DNA of 24,474 nt from a virus (IMGVR_UViG_3300031675_000645:1-24474); one strand, 5' to 3'; positions 7,332-14,459 are shown, counted from the stretch's first letter. Translations and numbers: made by a program. The notes: a model not told the origin generated them from the letters alone.

Positions 7332-8237
7332 ATGAGAACTTTAGGAATAATACAAGTATTTGTTTTGCTGTCAATGGCAACACAACTTTTTGCGGAAGAA
7401 GGGCATAACCATGTTCATATAGACCAGACGGGTGATAACTTAGTAATGGATATTTTGCAAAGCGGTAAAGACCAACACATAGACTTAGACTTAGGGTTAC
7501 AATATGGTAACGTTGACAATCTTACTATGTGGATCGGGCAACTTGGACAAGACAACGAAGTAGAATTTTCTGTATCAGGAGATGGTAATACAGTTAAAAT
7601 AAAACAAGAAGGCAGAAACAACACAGCAGGTTTTACCAGCACATGGGGTAAAGTAAATTGTAACAATGCAACATTTTGTGGAGACGTTGATGGTGTAGAT
7701 AATGAAATTTATGTAGACCAATATTGTAGTTTAGGTTCTGGTTGTGCGGCTACAGAAACAGGATTCCATGTTTGGGGAGACACTAACGAAATACGTTGGG
7801 GTCAAGGAGCACATTTAAGTAGTGTAACAGATACTACATTTTCACACTCTACAGCAAACAAAGGCGGACATAAAGCAATAATAGACTTACACGGAGACAG
7901 AAATAAAGTTGTTGGCTATCAGACTAATGGTTGGGGAACTACAACTTCCGATGATGGACATACAGCAGATGTTTGGCTATATTCAGATGATAATACAGTT
8001 TGGTCTCAGCAAAAACATAATGCAGGAAAAACTTTAACTATAAAAACATACGTGGACAACAATACGATAAATGTTGCACAACAAGGCGGCGGCGCCCATA
8101 CTGCCACGATACTATTGTATGGAACTCAGCCTACAACATTGAACCTCACACAAATAAATGATATCACAAAGTCATACAGCATTAATCAAAATTGCGTAAC
8201 TTCCGGCGGTTGTAATATAAACGTAACCCAACAGTAA
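7332..8237 (+). CDS. Curlin-like fibre subunit 2
   Basis: The ATG is two bases after the FecR gene stop (TAAAATG). A signal peptide (MRTLGIIQVFVLLSMATQLFA) precedes a 280-residue mature protein. It starts with HIDQTGDNLVMDILQSG, nearly the same repeat as subunit 1. Further repeats include IGQLGQDNEVEF, VSGDGNTVKIKQEGRNN, LHGDRNKVVGYQ and VAQQGGGAHTATI. It ends NINVTQQ. The recurring Q-x-G-x-x-N spacing is curlin-like. It differs from subunit 1 in carrying several Cys in pairs (CNNATFC, CSLGSGC, CVTSGGC), which suggests disulfides that would require export to the periplasm. It may be a nucleator paired with subunit 1. It is the last gene of the operon; no terminator is visible after it. Confidence 0.85.
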   Translation: MRTLGIIQVFVLLSMATQLFAEEGHNHVHIDQTGDNLVMDILQSGKDQHIDLDLGLQYGNVDNLTMWIGQLGQDNEVEFSVSGDGNTVKIKQEGRNNTAGFTSTWGKVNCNNATFCGDVDGVDNEIYVDQYCSLGSGCAATETGFHVWGDTNEIRWGQGAHLSSVTDTTFSHSTANKGGHKAIIDLHGDRNKVVGYQTNGWGTTTSDDGHTADVWLYSDDNTVWSQQKHNAGKTLTIKTYVDNNTINVAQQGGGAHTATILLYGTQPTTLNLTQINDITKSYSINQNCVTSGGCNINVTQQ

Positions 8238-8246
8238 CCAAAAAGG

Positions 8247-8275
8247 TTGACATTAGACCGTTAATCAACTATAAT
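8247..8275 (+). promoter_or_regulatory. Consensus sigma70-type promoter (TTGACA-17-TATAAT)
   Basis: TTGACA at 8247-8252 and TATAAT at 8270-8275 both match the bacterial housekeeping consensus exactly, with the optimal 17-bp spacer. It lies in the 46-nt gap between the curli operon and the 53-aa gene. The expected start of transcription (about 8282) almost coincides with the ATG at 8284. Confidence 0.75.
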
Positions 8276-8283
8276 TACTAGTT

Positions 8284-8445
8284 ATGAAACACATGATTAA
8301 GTGGTTAAAGATTACAGCAGGTATAAACATATACTTGTCTGTGATTATGACATTAGTGTTAATTGCCTTAATTGCAGATATCGTGTTGGATACATATTGG
8401 CATAGTAATGCTTATATAGAACAATTTAAAAGTATTGATGACTAA
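8284..8445 (+). CDS. Small single-span membrane protein, 53 aa
   Basis: The ATG at 8284 opens a 53-codon frame: MKHMIKWLKITAGINIYLSV, then a strongly hydrophobic stretch (about residues 14-35, IMTLVLIALIADIVL), then a hydrophilic tail ending QFKSIDD. No Shine-Dalgarno is visible. The start lies 8 nt after a perfect -10 box, so the mRNA would be nearly leaderless. It overlaps the next ATG by eight bases, which implies coupling. The basic N-terminus and single span suggest an inner-membrane peptide. The promoter implies early or host-driven expression, so a host-modifying or exclusion role is possible but unproven. Confidence 0.7.
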   Translation: MKHMIKWLKITAGINIYLSVIMTLVLIALIADIVLDTYWHSNAYIEQFKSIDD

Positions 8446-8749
8446 TTGGTTAAACTCGTATAAAGTTTATTCACTGTCAGTAATTTGCACACATGTTCTG
8501 ATATTTACTTTCTTTTTTCCTTACTTCATGCTTCACATACTTGCTTTAATTTTTATGTCGACTTTCCTGTGGTTTTGGTGTAAATTACAATATGAAATAG
8601 AAACTATGGCTAGAATGGATTTACTACATATGATAAAAGAAACTAATAATAACCACACAAAAGACCTACTTAGGCAAGAGCTATATACACTTAACAAACG
8701 CAGTTTGTGGGGTGATGAAATCAATGAAGCCGCCAATTATGGTTTCTAA
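8438..8749 (+). CDS. Small two-span membrane protein, 103 aa
   Basis: I choose the ATG at 8438; a TTG one codon earlier is less likely. After MTNWLNSYKVYSLSV come two adjacent hydrophobic stretches (about residues 10-32 and 33-50, rich in Phe, Leu and Trp). A charged helical tail follows (LHMIKETNNNHTKDLLRQEL) and the protein ends EAANYGF. I recognise no family. It is coupled to the 53-aa gene upstream and shares its sigma70-type promoter. A TGTTAC inverted repeat begins one base after its stop. Confidence 0.75.
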   Translation: MTNWLNSYKVYSLSVICTHVLIFTFFFPYFMLHILALIFMSTFLWFWCKLQYEIETMARMDLLHMIKETNNNHTKDLLRQELYTLNKRSLWGDEINEAANYGF

Positions 8750-8750
8750 A

Positions 8751-8767
8751 TGTTACAAATCGTAACA
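8751..8767. promoter_or_regulatory. Inverted repeat TGTTAC-N5-GTAACA (operator-like)
   Basis: TGTTAC AAATC GTAACA is a perfect 6-bp inverted repeat, using the same TGTTAC half-site as the array at 3119-3151. It lies 19 bp upstream of the late-promoter octamer at 8786, in the gap before the lipoprotein gene. Confidence 0.5.
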
Positions 8768-8785
8768 TAATTACAACACTTTTCC

Positions 8786-8793
8786 GATAAATA
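8786..8793 (+). promoter_or_regulatory. T4-like late promoter (GATAAATA) for the lipoprotein gene
   Basis: GATAAATATAAC lies 50 nt before the lipoprotein start in an intergenic gap, with the TGTTAC palindrome just upstream. Confidence 0.6.
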
Positions 8794-8842
8794 TAACTGT
8801 ACTTTGCCAGATGGGCAAGTACCTTATATATAAGGAGATGAA

Positions 8843-9124
8843 ATGAAAAATTTACTTTCAGTCTTTGGTTTAATCGTATGTTTTGGAATCACAAGTTGTG
8901 CCTCAGTTGGAGGGGCTTGGAATGCCGGAACAGAGATTGTTACAGGAACAGTTGACTCTGTTGTCGGCGGAGCCGCAACATTGGCAGTTGCTATTACTGA
9001 TGATGCAAGAAACATTGCAGACGTAACTATTGAAACAGCACAAGGTGTTGTTAAAACAGTTGCAGAAAATGTAGACAAGCAAACTGATGAACTACAGAAG
9101 AAAGACACGTCTGAGGGAAAGTAA
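8843..9124 (+). CDS. Small lipoprotein, zero-frame product of 93 aa
   Basis: A strong Shine-Dalgarno (AAGGAG) precedes the ATG. The signal sequence MKNLLSVFGLIVCFGITSC has a lipobox (ITSC, Cys19). Ser rather than Asp follows in the +2 region (CAS), consistent with outer-membrane sorting by enterobacterial rules. The mature part is a Val/Ala/Thr-rich amphipathic stretch (residues 30-75), then a charged helix (VDKQTDELQKKDTSEGK). The stop TAA follows directly after a GGGAAAG slippery heptamer, and the -1 frame stays open for 41 more residues; see the frameshift entries. Function unknown. It lies between the curli operon and the adhesin operon, so a role at the cell envelope is plausible. Confidence 0.85.
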   Translation: MKNLLSVFGLIVCFGITSCASVGGAWNAGTEIVTGTVDSVVGGAATLAVAITDDARNIADVTIETAQGVVKTVAENVDKQTDELQKKDTSEGK

Positions 9125-9161
9125 CAAGTTTTTCGTTTTTCAAAAAGAAGAACGAAGAACT
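9115..9161 (+). promoter_or_regulatory. Candidate programmed -1 ribosomal frameshift signal
   Basis: Three parts are visible. The slippery heptamer G GGA AAG is at 9115-9121, in the right phase relative to the lipoprotein frame; the zero-frame TAA follows at once (9122-9124). A 5-nt spacer covers 9122-9126. Then comes a 15-bp stem: AGTTTTTCGTTTTTC at 9127-9141 pairs with GAAGAACGAAGAACT at 9147-9161, with two G-U pairs and an AAAAA loop. GGGAAAG is the heptamer used by the lambda G/GT tail gene frameshift. Heptamer, spacer and stem all fit the canonical -1 layout. Confidence 0.65.
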
Positions 9162-9246
9162 AACTGCAAAAGAACTAATAGCACTTTTTAAAGAGAACCA
9201 AAAAAAATTAGAAGTGTATTGTGCAGAACACCCACAGGAATGTTAG
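9121..9246 (+). CDS. -1 frame extension of the lipoprotein (41 aa), product by frameshift
   Basis: This frame has no ATG, GTG or TTG at its beginning and an in-frame TGA at 9112, so it can hardly be read on its own; GTG first appears late, near residue 32. Reading by -1 slippage at 9115-9121 continues the lipoprotein with VTSFSFFKKKNEELTAKELI and on to VYCAEHPQEC before TAG (9244-9246). The total is 134 aa. The added segment is a basic then amphipathic helix with two Cys, protein-like in composition. It ends 15 nt before the terminator stem. Alternatives are a sequencing or assembly indel in a single 134-aa gene, or decay of that gene. Confidence 0.55.
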   Translation, partial: VTSFSFFKKKNEELTAKELIALFKENQKKLEVYCAEHPQEC

Positions 9247-9261
9247 AACATTAAAAAAGAG

Positions 9262-9285
9262 GCACACTTCGGTGTGCTTTTTTTT
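9262..9285 (+). terminator. Rho-independent terminator with TTCG tetraloop
   Basis: GCACAC-TTCG-GTGTGC (9262-9277) is followed by eight T (9278-9285). It is the first of two tandem terminators after the lipoprotein unit. Confidence 0.93.
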
Positions 9286-9290
9286 GACTT

Positions 9291-9317
9291 AAAAATGAGA
9301 CCACTCTCATTTTTTTG
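9291..9317 (+). terminator. Second tandem terminator
   Basis: AAAAATGAGA (9291-9300) pairs with TCTCATTTTT (9305-9314) around a CCAC loop, and T-rich sequence continues to 9317. It starts 5 nt after the first T-run and is symmetrical enough to act in both directions. Confidence 0.75.
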
Positions 9318-9330
9318 ATTTATAACAACA

Positions 9331-9356
9331 TGTTGCGGTTATAAATCTGATAAATA
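9331..9356 (+). promoter_or_regulatory. Late promoter (GATAAATA) with upstream TGTTGCGGTTATA element
   Basis: GATAAATA at 9349-9356 lies right after the double terminator and starts the unit 9457-16325. TGTTGCGGTTATA at 9331-9343 differs by one base from TGTTACGGTTATA at 3141-3153, the last unit of the TGTTAC array. This suggests a shared control element. The 5' leader would be about 95 nt. Confidence 0.55.
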
Positions 9357-9378
9357 ATAGCACATTAGACAGGGTCAT

Positions 9379-9397
9379 TTGCTTAGATATTAAGCAA
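9379..9397 (+). promoter_or_regulatory. Leader hairpin upstream of the Asn/Thr-repeat gene
   Basis: TTGCTTA (9379-9385) pairs perfectly with TAAGCAA (9391-9397) around GATAT. It falls about 17 nt into the predicted transcript and 59 nt before the start codon, with no T-run, so it is a leader structure rather than a terminator. Role unknown. Confidence 0.45.
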
Positions 9398-9456
9398 GGA
9401 CACTACAGTACATAACACACCCACTTAACAAACAAACCAGACCCACAGGAGTAATA

Positions 9457-10818
9457 ATGAAGATAAGAATATTGTCTGCGATAGCCATGATTAGTTCGTT
9501 CGGACTTTTCACGTTACCGGCTCAGGCGGACCAAACTGGTACATGTACTGCTGGTACACAGTATTGTGAGGAGTCAACTACAACGACCAACAATACTACA
9601 ACGACAACTGGTACGAATACGAATAATAATACGAATACCAATACGTCGACAAATACCAATAACAATACCAATGCGAACACCAATAATAATACTTCGACGA
9701 ATACGAATACGTCGACGAACACAAACACCAACAATAACACGAATGCGAACACAAACACCAACACCAACAATAACACGAATGCCAATACGAATACCAATAA
9801 TAATACTAGTACCAATACTTCGACTAATACCAATGCGAATACGAATACTAATAATAATACTTCGACGGCTTCGAATACGAACAATAACACGAACTCGAAT
9901 ACGAATAATAATACTTCGACGAATACTAATACGAACAATAATACGAATAATAATACTTCGACTTCGACGAATACGAATAATAACACCAACAATAATACGA
10001 ACAATACCACGAGTAACAATACTAACACCAACAACAGTAATGTGAATAGTACTTCGAATAATACAAATACTAACAACTCGAATATTGACCAGAATGTTAA
10101 TTCAAATTCAACTGCTACTAATACCAATAACAATAACAACAATACGACCTCTAATAATACGAACGTCAACAAGAATGAAAGTACTTCTAAAAGTGAAAGT
10201 GATGTGAACACTAATAATAAAAGTGAAAGTAACAACACTAATAATAACAATAACAAGAACGAAAACATTAACAAAACTGACCAAACTATTAAACAAGAGA
10301 TTACAACTAAGGCTCCTCCGGCTAGTGCGATTGCACCAAGCATAGGATCAAGTTATTCTCAAGACTTATGTACAACAGGTATATCAGGTGCTTTCCAAGG
10401 ACAAGTATTTGGTATTTCAGGTGGTAAGTCAGTAAGAGATATGAACTGTGAAAGAATGAAACTTAGTAAAACAATTTATGATATGGGTATGAAAGTTGCG
10501 GCTGTTAGTTTAATGTGTCAAGATGCTAGAGTTTTCAAAGCAATGGAAATGGCTGGAACACCTTGTCCTTATATGGGAGCAATTGGTGATGCGGCTTCTA
10601 AACAATGGGAAGATAATTCTACACAAAGAGCAGACTACAAAAAAGGCTGGTTTACGAAGAAAGATAAAAATTTAAAATCTTCAGCACCAATCGACGGTCA
10701 AGTAATGAGGTCAGGCGATGAATATGACGCATTTATGAAACAATGTAGAAAGAAAAAAGGTAAAGGCAAAAAGAAAACAAAGAGCCAATGTGAGAGTGAA
10801 TGGGAATCAAATCTTTAA
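9457..10818 (+). CDS. Exported Asn/Thr-repeat protein with conserved Cys-containing C-terminal domain
   Basis: GGAG precedes the ATG (9457). A signal peptide is cleaved near AQA/DQ (residue 24). Residues about 41-275 are almost only Asn, Thr and Ser in NTNNNTST-type runs. This is a low-complexity tract that could be a flexible stalk or an N/T-rich aggregation-prone segment. A folded C-terminal part (about 300-453) follows: DLCTTGISGAFQGQVFGISG, then MNCERMKLSKTIYDMGMKVA, a Cys in SLMCQDA, then AGTPCPYMG. That pattern recalls a small domain seen in other phage proteins, but I cannot name it. The C-terminus is Lys-rich (KKKGKGKKKTKSQ). It overlaps the next gene by 19 nt. An exported surface or virion-associated protein is likely. 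Confidence 0.82.
   Translation: MKIRILSAIAMISSFGLFTLPAQADQTGTCTAGTQYCEESTTTTNNTTTTTGTNTNNNTNTNTSTNTNNNTNANTNNNTSTNTNTSTNTNTNNNTNANTNTNTNNNTNANTNTNNNTSTNTSTNTNANTNTNNNTSTASNTNNNTNSNTNNNTSTNTNTNNNTNNNTSTSTNTNNNTNNNTNNTTSNNTNTNNSNVNSTSNNTNTNNSNIDQNVNSNSTATNTNNNNNNTTSNNTNVNKNESTSKSESDVNTNNKSESNNTNNNNNKNENINKTDQTIKQEITTKAPPASAIAPSIGSSYSQDLCTTGISGAFQGQVFGISGGKSVRDMNCERMKLSKTIYDMGMKVAAVSLMCQDARVFKAMEMAGTPCPYMGAIGDAASKQWEDNSTQRADYKKGWFTKKDKNLKSSAPIDGQVMRSGDEYDAFMKQCRKKKGKGKKKTKSQCESEWESNL
9577..10290 (+). repeat. Low-complexity Asn/Thr codon repeat tract
   Basis: The tract is a run of AAT/AAC and ACG/ACC/ACT codons with interspersed TCG and GCG. Synonymous codons change irregularly, so exact DNA repeats are short. 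The first two thirds favour ACG and TCG, which are uncommon in the flanking genes; the last third returns to ACT, ACA and AGT. Confidence 0.85.
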
Positions 10819-13800
10819 TAGCAGGACTACTACTTTGCTTAGTACCAACGTTGGTAGAGGCTAACAGTTACTCTACCCCTGGAAATTATCCTCTAAACAA
10901 TCTGCTTACACCATATGAGAATGGTAATGCAGACGGTTCTATACTATGTCAAGGTGCCGCAGATGAAACAGGTTGTAATGCCGCATTTGCTATTGGCTTT
11001 AACTTTGAATGGTATGGAGAAACGTTTACCCATGGATTAATGAGTACTAATGGTTGTTTAAAACTACTGAAGTCGAGTGCATTTAGCAGTAGTGATTACT
11101 GTAGTTATGATATACAACATTTAAGTTCTTCAGTTGGGATGAATGATACACTATTTCCTTTCTGGAGCGATTTAGACTTAGGCACAATATACGATACCCA
11201 AGCACCAAGCCCTAGCACGATGCTGTTTAACAACTCAGGCTCCTTCGCTACATTTGGTTGGTACTACATGCGTGAGTATGGCGTAACAGCAGATACAGAC
11301 CAGTTTGATCCGCAGTATCCAAACGCACATAATACTTTTGAAGTAGTACTTTTAAATCAAAATTGTGCTGATTGTCCTGGTGATGAAACAGATACAAATG
11401 ATGACTATGCTTACTTATATGGTAATTTAGAAATAAATCATTCCAATGTTTTAGTTGGTGAAAAGAAAAGCAGTACCCAACTTAACGAAGCATACTTTTT
11501 TAGTGATAACAGTTATTGTGATACTTGTATAGATCCAAACACAGGACTGCAAGGACGTTACTTGTTTATATGGGACGATTATGACAACGGAACATTAGAA
11601 GGCGGCGCCATGTATGCAGACGGTAATGGAACAGAACCGGCAGAATGTGCCAGCAATGCTCTTTACAGCACAGCCTGTAGTTTATATAGTATAACTTACT
11701 TACAGCAACAATGTGCCGTAGATCCTACATACAGTACAGATTGTAATGGATATTTTTCAGCCTTAGACAAAAAATTTGAAGAAGAACAAGAGTGTTATAA
11801 CGATCCAAACTTACCAGGCTGTGCTGGATTAGGTATTTTTGATGCCGTCTCTCAATATGATTATGCCACAGGAAACATGGGTCCTTATTATAGTCCAAAC
11901 GATTTTGGAGAAATGGACGGTTATGATCCTAACACAGGATTAGTAACACAAAGCGATGGTTCACAAATTAGTATCCAAGGTGATTACTATTCAGACGGAT
12001 ACGATCCTAACGCGGATTACGACAGCATTAATTCAAATACTGGCGATGACTTTTATATGAATCAAGACGGTGTGTATGTTCCTAATCAATATGACCCAAT
12101 GGAAGATGATGATATACAGTACGAATATTTAAATGGTGAACAACAAATGTTAGTTGAGCAAGGTTTAAGTCCGCAAGAAGCAGTACTAATCACAATGGGT
12201 ACGCAAGACATAATAGCACTAGGACATGATCCTAGCATACAATTTCAAGGCAACAATCCAGGCGATTTAGTTATGGATACTATTGGATTAGAAAATTATG
12301 ATTTAGAACTACATGACGAAACTATGTTAAAACAAGCAGAAGAAAATGGATTTGCAAATGGGTTTACAACAAGTGATATTTGGGCAACAGAAGAATACAT
12401 GCTACAAGAAGAACTGTATGACCAACAGTTTGAAGAACAGTATGGCGATGACGCATATGGCTGGTCATCAAAAGATTGGTACGATTATGATGTAAAAGAA
12501 TTTGGACAAGACCAAGTAGATGAGTGGTATGGCAAAGATGTAGTATTTGATGAGCGTGGTAATTTTGAATGGGAGTCTTATAATTATGCATTAGATGACG
12601 AGTACATGATGGAAATATATTACGAAGACGATATGGAATTTGATTTAGCATACGAACAATTCCTGAGCGATGAAATAGACTTACAAAAAGAATGTCCAAC
12701 ATGTGATATAGAAGCATTTTTTGATTTATCAGATGATGAACTAATAGCATTTGAGAACGAAAGAATGTATGAAGAAGAGGCTTACTTTGAATTAGGCCCA
12801 GAAGCAGACATAGAACGTTTTATACAAGAAGAAGGACTTGAAGATTTACTTAGTGAAGATGATTTAGAACAATTTAAAAATGAAGCATACGCAGAGATAG
12901 ACGAAGATTATGAACAAGGTCCTATGATGGACGAACACCACGAAGAAGACGGTCCCACTCATATTGCAGATGCCAGTACCCCACAGTCAAATGTTCAACG
13001 AGAACAAAAACAAGAAAAAGCAGACAAACAGTTTGTAGGTAATGTAGGATCAGGTGTTATGAGTTTAAGTGTTGCAGAGTTTAATATTGACTTTGGTAAC
13101 AGTAATAACTTTGATGATGGTGGAACACAACAACAATTAGAAACAATTATTGCAGGCATTATCGACGATGGTTCGGGTAGTGTTGATGACGGAAGTGGAA
13201 GTATTGACGATGGCAGTTCAAGTGGCAATGACGGTAGTGGAAGTTTTGCACAAGGCAATGACGGAAGTAGCAATAGTTACAGCACCGGAAGTCAAGGTAA
13301 CATGGGTATGCTAACACAAGAAAGCTCAACAGGTGATACGTTCTTGCAAGAACAAGCAGAACAACGTATGGGTCAACAAAGTTTTGATGCTACAGCAAGT
13401 GTAACTGATACAGTTGACACAGGTGCATTTGAAGTTGCACAGAGCTCAGTACAAGCATTCGAACAACAACAAGAAGATACTTTACAGTTTGTAGACAGTT
13501 TTGATGACGGAACAAGCGGTGGAGTTAGTGGAGCAGATATTCAGTTCGAAGATGAACTAACCACAGCATTAAGTAGTGGCACAGGCTTAACAGAATTCCT
13601 AAGCCAGGCACCAGCAGATTACAGCAGGTTTGAAGTTGAAGCACCTACGTTCCAAGAGCAAAGACAATCAGACGCAGTAGAAAGTTTAGCAGATACAATG
13701 GGAGCAACAGTTGCCGCGGCAAACTTAGAAAAAGAATTAGCATCGATACAAGCAGGTAATACTGACGATGCACAATATGGCGACCAAACGATTGCAGTTG

Positions 13801-14012
13801 CTTACATAGGATATACACCAGGCTTTAGTGCTTACACATCACAAATACAACTAGCAGACCAACAAGCATGGTACGGCTCATCACAAGTATATCCAGGACA
13901 AAAAGTTGTAGACAACAAAGCGAGTTTTTACATGATGGCTGGTAACACTCAAGTTAAATTAAAAAAAATGATATACAGCCAATATAAAACATTACAGGAA
14001 CAGGAGAAATAA
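10800..14012 (+). CDS. Large acidic exported adhesin-like protein with NIDO-like N-terminal domain
   Basis: The ATG at 10800 overlaps the previous gene by 19 nt. A signal peptide (MGIKSLIAGLLLCLVPTLVEA) starts this 1070-aa protein. Residues about 30-270 resemble a NIDO/adhesin beta domain: FAIGFNFEWYGETFTHGLMS with TNGCLKL, then LFPFWSDLDLG, then NTFEVVLLNQNC. Paired Cys (CADC, CDTC) suggest disulfides or metal sites. Residues about 330-720 are extremely acidic (Asp, Glu, Tyr) with repeated DGYDPNTG/DGYDPNAD motifs, possibly calcium-binding. A DDGSGSVDDGSGSIDDGSSS linker lies near residues 790-815. The C-terminal 100 residues (GYTPGFSAYTSQIQ, then AWYGSSQVYPGQKVVDN) form a separate unit. A cell-surface or virion adhesin is the best guess; NIDO is recognised by pattern only. 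Confidence 0.8.
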   Translation: MGIKSLIAGLLLCLVPTLVEANSYSTPGNYPLNNLLTPYENGNADGSILCQGAADETGCNAAFAIGFNFEWYGETFTHGLMSTNGCLKLLKSSAFSSSDYCSYDIQHLSSSVGMNDTLFPFWSDLDLGTIYDTQAPSPSTMLFNNSGSFATFGWYYMREYGVTADTDQFDPQYPNAHNTFEVVLLNQNCADCPGDETDTNDDYAYLYGNLEINHSNVLVGEKKSSTQLNEAYFFSDNSYCDTCIDPNTGLQGRYLFIWDDYDNGTLEGGAMYADGNGTEPAECASNALYSTACSLYSITYLQQQCAVDPTYSTDCNGYFSALDKKFEEEQECYNDPNLPGCAGLGIFDAVSQYDYATGNMGPYYSPNDFGEMDGYDPNTGLVTQSDGSQISIQGDYYSDGYDPNADYDSINSNTGDDFYMNQDGVYVPNQYDPMEDDDIQYEYLNGEQQMLVEQGLSPQEAVLITMGTQDIIALGHDPSIQFQGNNPGDLVMDTIGLENYDLELHDETMLKQAEENGFANGFTTSDIWATEEYMLQEELYDQQFEEQYGDDAYGWSSKDWYDYDVKEFGQDQVDEWYGKDVVFDERGNFEWESYNYALDDEYMMEIYYEDDMEFDLAYEQFLSDEIDLQKECPTCDIEAFFDLSDDELIAFENERMYEEEAYFELGPEADIERFIQEEGLEDLLSEDDLEQFKNEAYAEIDEDYEQGPMMDEHHEEDGPTHIADASTPQSNVQREQKQEKADKQFVGNVGSGVMSLSVAEFNIDFGNSNNFDDGGTQQQLETIIAGIIDDGSGSVDDGSGSIDDGSSSGNDGSGSFAQGNDGSSNSYSTGSQGNMGMLTQESSTGDTFLQEQAEQRMGQQSFDATASVTDTVDTGAFEVAQSSVQAFEQQQEDTLQFVDSFDDGTSGGVSGADIQFEDELTTALSSGTGLTEFLSQAPADYSRFEVEAPTFQEQRQSDAVESLADTMGATVAAANLEKELASIQAGNTDDAQYGDQTIAVAYIGYTPGFSAYTSQIQLADQQAWYGSSQVYPGQKVVDNKASFYMMAGNTQVKLKKMIYSQYKTLQEQEK

Positions 14013-14013
14013 A

Positions 14014-14445
14014 ATGGCAGAGATAGAATATAAAGGTATAAAGTTAGGAGGTTCTAAACTCGTAATTATAATTCCTTTACTAGGTACTTTAATTGGTGGA
14101 CTATGGGGAGGCTTTGAACTCTACAACAGACTGCTTATTGCAGAAAAGAAACTTTCTACTTTAAACCCAGCACAAATAGAAATGAAAATGGAAGAGTTGA
14201 CTAGGATTACAGACATAATCAGAGAAGACCTTAAAGACGAAATTGACATGGCGTTGGATTTAGCAAGAGAGGTAGACCAGACTTCAGCATCGACTCAAAG
14301 AGAAGTTAGAAATGATGTTTATGAGATGGAAAAAGAAATGCAAAGTCGCTTCAGAGAAATGGATGCAGACATTAGAACTACTAAAAAAGAACTAGAAGAA
14401 AAAATTACAACTATACTAGAAAATCCACTTAACGATACTGAATAA
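14014..14445 (+). CDS. Membrane-anchored coiled-coil protein, 143 aa
   Basis: A strong AGGAG precedes the ATG at 14014, one base after the adhesin stop. The N-terminus MAEIEYKGIKLGGSK leads into one membrane span (LVIIIPLLGTLIGGLWGGF, about residues 16-34). About 100 residues of charged heptad-like helix follow, with Met, Glu, Arg and Lys at regular spacing. The topology suits an inner-membrane anchor with a periplasmic or cytoplasmic coiled coil. I recall similar proteins in pelagiphages but know no function. It is the gene directly before the adenylate cyclase, so it could be a partner of the sensor. A spanin or holin accessory is another option. Confidence 0.8.
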   Translation: MAEIEYKGIKLGGSKLVIIIPLLGTLIGGLWGGFELYNRLLIAEKKLSTLNPAQIEMKMEELTRITDIIREDLKDEIDMALDLAREVDQTSASTQREVRNDVYEMEKEMQSRFREMDADIRTTKKELEEKITTILENPLNDTE

Positions 14446-14447
14446 CA

Positions 14448-14454
14448 TTAAATA
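14448..14454 (+). promoter_or_regulatory. Late-promoter-like TTAAATA next to the cyclase start
   Basis: CATTAAATACTAGT ends directly at the ATG (14460), leaving 5 nt between the octamer and the start codon. The sequence after the core (CTA) matches the T4 late extended consensus TATAAATACTA. There is no Shine-Dalgarno between them. Confidence 0.45.
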
Positions 14455-14459
14455 CTAGT

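Noticed and set aside
8284-8749. Toxin-antitoxin pair
   Set aside because: The two overlapping small genes both encode membrane proteins and neither resembles a known antitoxin. The promoter supports early expression but not this reading.
9566-10045. Plus-strand frame rich in Arg, Ile and Thr
   Set aside because: It is the out-of-phase reading of the same AAT/ACG repeats and overlaps the exported protein with its signal peptide and RBS.
9577-10290. CRISPR-like or satellite repeat array
   Set aside because: Repeats are 3-12 bp codon patterns within one long open frame, with no regular spacers.
9522-10343. 273-residue minus-strand frame rich in Leu and Val
   Set aside because: It is the antisense shadow of the Asn/Thr codon tract (AAT/ACG read backwards gives Leu/Val/Phe). 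It has no RBS or promoter.
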